Shown in pieces: positions 59,480 through 64,000 of a stretch of 64,000 nt of DNA (position 1 is its first letter; the number at the start of each line of letters is the position of its first letter). Made by a program: the position numbers and the translations under genes. This stretch comes from Oopsacas minuta (lineage: Eukaryota > Porifera > Hexactinellida > Lyssacinosida > Leucopsacidae). Under the pieces are notes generated by a model. That model saw only the letters and a program-made list of their open reading frames with translations, had not been told where the DNA came from and did no database searches. Where the stretch lies: NCBI GenBank assembly GCA_024704765.1, contig JAKMXF010000332.1:478018-542017 (forward strand). The letters run 5' to 3'.

Positions 59480-59629
59480 ATGGCTGAGTACTTAATGGAA
59501 GAGATAGAAATGTCATCTATATCTTCTCAAGATACTGGGAAAGGGGATCGTTATCACGAGTTTGAGATAGATAAGTCAATTGTGATAATGTTACGAAAAC
59601 TTTCTTCCACTATGTGTTATTTATCATAG
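59480..59629 (+). CDS. Small open reading frame, unknown
   Basis: ATG at 59480 opens a 49-codon frame beginning MAEYLMEEIEMSSISSQDTG, acidic and Ser-rich, ending TAG 59629. It could be the first exon of a gene or chance. No splice donor is convincing and no similarity is recognised. Confidence 0.2.
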   Translation: MAEYLMEEIEMSSISSQDTGKGDRYHEFEIDKSIVIMLRKLSSTMCYLS

Positions 59630-60440
59630 AAAATTAAATTGTTTGTATCCTGATTGAGGTGAGATTTCTTATGAAGGCTATCAAGCATAAAATGGAAAAA
59701 TAAATCAGATTCTTTCAATTGTGAGTTAGTAAATATTAAATGATTATGTCAAATTTCTAATTATTTTACCTCGGTTGGTCACGTTTAGACATATTTATTC
59801 ATGTACATGAGAGGAAAGGATTTCTCCCAAGAATTATTAATATTATGTTACTTACTTAGTTAATTATTATATTGTTACAACTGAGCTACTAATCACAATC
59901 AAAACAAAATCCTTAACCTTACTGTTAACGAATTATTTACCTAGATCAGGAAGTATCATGTAAAAAGATTCAACAGCAATTAGAGATGACTGAATTAATT
60001 TCTGCCCTGAAGAACAATATTTACTCATTCTTCTTCAAAATTCGTCTATTTTGCAGTTACCCGCACTGAAACAGTCTTGATGAATGATTACACTTTTAAA
60101 AAAACAATTTGGTACGAGTTAGTAAATATAAGTCTATAAAATGTCCTTTTGAGATATTATATTTACGTGATATAGGTATCATTCAACTTGTAAATGGACG
60201 TATAATCTTCATCAATGATGTTCATTGTATGCAATGTATCTATAGCGATTGTTTCCATACTAAAGCATATAGGATTGCTATAGAAGACCGATGCCTCTAC
60301 TTCATTCTTCTCGTCTTACTATCAGATCTCGTCAGTCCATAAGTTGTCGAAGAAGTTTATCTCGATAACATGAATCTGATATTCATGACTATAAATCATC
60401 CGATAACAGATGGTATTGCATAGACTGTAAAGTTATTTTC

Positions 60441-61262
60441 TCAGAAAGGGAAACGATTGACGAACTTCAAGGAACACCAGAAACAGAGACATGTTCTAAT
60501 AGTGCCCAGCGTTACTCCACCCAATATAATAGTGTCAGGACTAGTTTGACAAATCGGACATGAAAAATTCTGATTAAAATCAATATCAACCAGCCTTAGG
60601 TACGCATTCCATGCTAGATACATCATATGCTTCTTCGGGAAATGTGTCCTCCCCATCCTTTTTAGTTTGTTATTCTTCGTTCTAAAAAACAAATAATAAA
60701 ATGTGCGACACTGTGTGATTTGAGTTTTGGTTAAATATTTGTAAATATATACCTGATGAATGCGTAGAATGCGTTTCTTGCTGTTCTCATCATTTCACTC
60801 ATAGAGTAATTCGTGATGTACAAAATATTGATCATTGATATTCTTAAGGAGGTGTTGGTCCCCTTGATAACTTCTTTTGCACATACATGGCCCGTCACAG
60901 TTCGTCTTATATTCTACAGATAGTTATACCATTAATTATTCGTTAACAATAAACAAAATAGATAAAGTACCTGAGTGATGAGGTGCAGAAATGACATCAT
61001 TTTCGGTATAAACAATAATACCTTTCCTCACAGAGTTGGCTAGAGTAAATCTACATTCATTGGGATATAATGCATCTAAAGGGCACAAATTCTCAGGAAG
61101 ATTGAGTCCTTCGTTCAGTTGACTACAGTGCTTTTCCTTCATTTTTTGCTTAAGTGTGTGAGGAATAGACTTATTAGTAACAATATTAAAGGTCATTTGG
61201 TGGTAATCCGTAGAGGTATACCCAACGATGATCCACCTAAAGAAACAACTGTAACAGCCCAT
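60441..61262 (-). pseudogene. Unidentified intron-containing transposon-type gene fragment
   Basis: Minus strand. 61262-60936 holds LCPLDALYPNECRF. Splice-like signals follow: CAG|GTACTT near 60972, an exon ending EMMRTARNAFYAFIR near 60756, donor GTATAT, and acceptor TTTTTTAG near 60685. It then continues as TKNNKLKRMGRTHFPKK and FSCPICQTSPDTIILGGVTL. The CPxC...P..II.(D)GVTLG pattern is one I associate with transposase-like proteins with Cys clusters (KDZ-type or similar); the expected Asp reads Gly here. The assignment is tentative. Confidence 0.35.
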
Positions 61263-62832
61263 ATACCCATTGCAAAGAGAAAATGGTTATCCAAACCTAA
61301 ATTGAGGAGTACCTTTCACGCAATACACGGGAGTTGGATTATCGCCCCAAGAATTCACAAATTTTATGGCAGATCTTGATCAGGACACTTTTCAAGAATA
61401 CATTGCTGACAGCTATGCCACATGTACGGATCACAATACAATTATCTTTCTTCCGATAATAAGAATATCTCATCTCTTCTAAAATATTTGTCATCTCTTG
61501 ATCCTATTTCAGGAATATTCCAATTTTATATCTTGAAAGAAGAAGAATTGGGGCTTGTTGTGGACCTAGCAGCTGGTATTCCTAGTACAGCTCAACGGCT
61601 AGAGAAATTGTACAGAAAGATGGTGAACTTTAAAACGTTGTTTCAATCTTATCCCTAGAAGTCCTTTCTTCTACACTCATCCGTCTCCACCTACTTGTTT
61701 CTGGACTACTACAGAAAATCATCGAGAAAGCTGAATATTTGTTTACACGACCATCTAGTAGAGAAATTATCGTTACTAATAGTCAAGATTTCTTAATTAT
61801 ATTTTCCAGTGTTTGAACACCAGTTCAGATAGTAACACAAAATATTTTTAGAATTATTTTATCCCACTATTCAATACTTTATAAATGTTGGTACTAGATT
61901 ACGAATCTATGATCTTGCTGATCGCCACCATGAATCTGGCTGTAAGAAAGAACACCCAAATCATAGGATATCATCTCCAGGTATGATAACTATGTTTGTC
62001 GCCATGGGATTTGTTATGGCTTCAAGATACTCAGTACTGGAGAATCAACGGTCACTATTTTCAACCTTTTGATGTATATTTCACAACCCCACCAAAATAC
62101 ATCATCTATTATAATACTTGCAATCTCCACAATACATGCTTACTCAGGTAATATTTCAAAAGTATCTTTAAAAAATATTTATAATAGGATATTTTGATAT
62201 AAATTTCTTAGGATCCCAAGGGTTTCATGAAAAGCACCCTCTTGATTGACCGGTTTCATACAACAAATCGTAAGTGTAATCCTGCATACTCCATGAGAAA
62301 TATTCAAACTTGAGAGATTCAGACACTAAATTCGCAAGTTTGTGAGCAACTGAACTCAAGATTGCGAAGGATTTCAACACAACTTTCGTACATGAATGTA
62401 GAGAATATACTTTACACCACCCGATATTTCTTAAGCCAAACAAACAAAGATATTATAAATACACTTTAATCAATACAGATTATGAGTATTGTATACTGTA
62501 TAATGATTTTACAGTATGATACATTTTGTTAACTAATGTGGGTACAATCAGAGCACCTAAACAACTTTACAATTGATTTTATAATGCGTCTGTCGTCAGA
62601 AACCTCCACACATGGATTATGGTAGCATTGATCACAGTGATGCATTTAACCATGTATTTGCTATAACTTTCAGGCATGTTACAATATCAATAGAGAGGAA
62701 AAACTCCTCGACTTCCTGCTCTAAATATGTAGTTGTTTCAATCCGACTGTAAGATCTGGAAATAAGGTAATGTTCTTATTAACTAAGCATTTCGACAAAT
62801 GAGACCACATTTGAGATTGGTCCAATCGAACA
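61263..62832. other. No assignable gene
   Basis: Short plus-strand ORFs (61422-61658) and minus-strand scraps without motifs. It may be interior sequence of the transposon suspected on either side. Confidence 0.35.
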
Positions 62833-63450
62833 TTAGAAGGATAATGGCCCAAAGGCTATGGCTGTAAAAACCACAGTAACAAATATCCCACAATCAGAAA
62901 ATTCTTTCTGTTGTTGCATTATCTGCATGATATATTTGAAAGTATGCTTCTGTGTGTAAATTTCAGCTAATTGAACTTTGAAGTCATCTGAAACTGAATC
63001 AAATACGGAATCAAATAGTGAAACTTGGCCTGTTTTATCTGCACAATATACCAGCCAGTGAACACATGCAGCATCCTTATGTGTTTGTAGACTCTTAGTT
63101 GGACAGGTTTTGAATACGCCATAACGCCCTTCGACAATGTTTTGTAATCCTGGAAGATGGGGGAATTGATTGCGTAGAAGTACCTCAATATTATACATAA
63201 TAAGTCCGATTAAGAATAACTTCAGGAAACATGTTTGAGTAAGTGAAACTATGGGCAAACATGCCATGAATGCGTGTAATGTCGTTTCTTTGAGTAGTGT
63301 GCCTTGATCAGATAGCTCACTTAAGGGAGCTCCAAGATTTAAACCTTTAAAAATTGAGGATTTAACCTTTAACATTTGGGCGAAGAAGGATTCAATGGCG
63401 TTAGTATCTTTATTAATAAGTCTATCAACTATTCTTTGTATACTATCCGT
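62833..63450 (-). pseudogene. C48 (Ulp1/SENP-like) cysteine protease, transposon-type
   Basis: ORF 63375-62833 (180 aa), with the same frame open upstream to about 63450 (RLINKDTNAIESFFAQ). Catalytic pattern: H106 in VHWLVY, D122 in SLFDSVF, Gln at 154-155 and C162 in SDCGIFV, the His-Asp-Gln-Cys order of C48 proteases. The core has normal spacing but the ORF stops shortly after the Cys, and the N-terminal part is unassigned. Such domains occur in several DNA transposon groups as well as in SUMO proteases; the surroundings here favour a transposon origin. Confidence 0.6.
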
Positions 63451-64000
63451 AGTTTCAATACTTTCACTTGCGTATAGAGAACTGCTGTCGCTGGGATAAA
63501 TTTCAACTTATTGACCTAATTCTCTACTCTCAACAATATCCTAAAATGTAGCTGAATCTGATAATATTGATGGGTACATAATTTCTGTCTTTTCGTGGTA
63601 ATGGAGATTTACATTCATCTGAGAAGCTTAAGGGTGGAGCAAAAATCGAGAACTTGTTCTAGGCGTGCTTGATCCAGTAATATCAGTTTGAGTAATCTGT
63701 GATGTAGTACTATACTTTTGGTGGAAGAATAAGGAATCTGTCATGAATGGGGGAAAGACAAGCTGATGTTACACTAGATGACCTCTCGAAACTTATGTAG
63801 CGTATTAAAGGACTAATAAAAGATTCTTTAGAGTACCCCGATTTAATGTTATGGAAATCGATGCTTTTATCCAGGCACATGGGACGGATTTTCTTTGACA
63901 AATAGTTGCTTCCACCTAAATAAGAGTTGATGATTACTAATCGTTAAGATAATCGTTATTTTTGTTAGATTTTTTGAAAGAAATCAAAATATCGACTAGT
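63451..64000. other. No assignable gene
   Basis: A short minus-strand ORF (63901-63710) may be upstream sequence of the C48 protease gene. No motif seen. Window ends here. Confidence 0.3.

Overview
This is eukaryotic nuclear DNA: AT-rich, with spliceosomal introns (GT...AG) inside coding regions and a full-length TRiC/CCT chaperonin subunit. The transposon mix (hAT with TTF/DUF4371 proteins, Tc1, mariner, MULE, Transib/RAG1-like, pogo-type MITEs, L2/CR1-type LINEs) suggests an invertebrate animal. I cannot place it more precisely from sequence alone. Only one clearly intact host gene is visible, CCT6 (24466-26082, minus). The rest is mostly mobile DNA in various states of decay, and several elements can be bounded to the base by terminal inverted repeats (TIRs) and target-site duplications (TSDs).

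Layout. 1-1500: decayed Transib/RAG1-like transposase (plus), cut by the window edge. 2400-3420: ~106-bp tandem repeats carrying two copies of one MITE, whose interiors are inverted relative to each other. 6880-12900: a field of short 'GTGCTATTGGGACATA'-type repeats that change orientation around 10.0-10.9 kb, carrying other MITEs including a 1.1-kb foldback (11499-12581). 12.9-13.7 kb: GC-rich minisatellites in opposite orientation. 14142-16215: BED-finger hAT. 17018-22965: a DUF4371-type hAT with an 8-bp TSD, split by a complete 3.2-kb Transib/RAG1-like transposon (19735-22919). 24.4-26.1 kb: CCT6. 26318-30043: MULE with a 9-bp TSD and a pogo-like MITE inside its intron. 30.5-31.5 kb: mariner relic. 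31995-34760: second DUF4371-type hAT with a perfect TSD. 35.6-36.1 kb: FLYWCH-like relic. 36418-38048: Tc1 element. 42-48.8 kb: two LINE relics, an LTR-retrotransposon integrase relic, a second copy of the 1.1-kb foldback (43881-45055) and a deleted hAT (45255-46642). 48762-49678: 0.9-kb near-perfect foldback. 50.8-55.2 kb: P-element-like and hAT relics. 59201-59383: pogo MITE. 60.4-63.4 kb: exon-like relics of an unidentified transposon plus a C48 (Ulp1-like) cysteine protease relic.

The most interesting object is the element at 19735-22919. It has a 5-bp TSD (CAGGG), termini that begin with the exact V(D)J heptamer CACAGTG, and a second shared block (AAAGAATAGG) 19 nt from the heptamer at one end and 10 nt at the other. 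That asymmetry, about one helical turn, resembles the 12/23 arrangement of recombination signal sequences. Its single gene encodes a RAG1-like transposase with the first acidic motif, the CxxC...HxxxxH zinc ligands, the final Glu motif and a Cys/His tail. The gene is broken by one frameshift and one stop codon. No RAG2-like gene is present.
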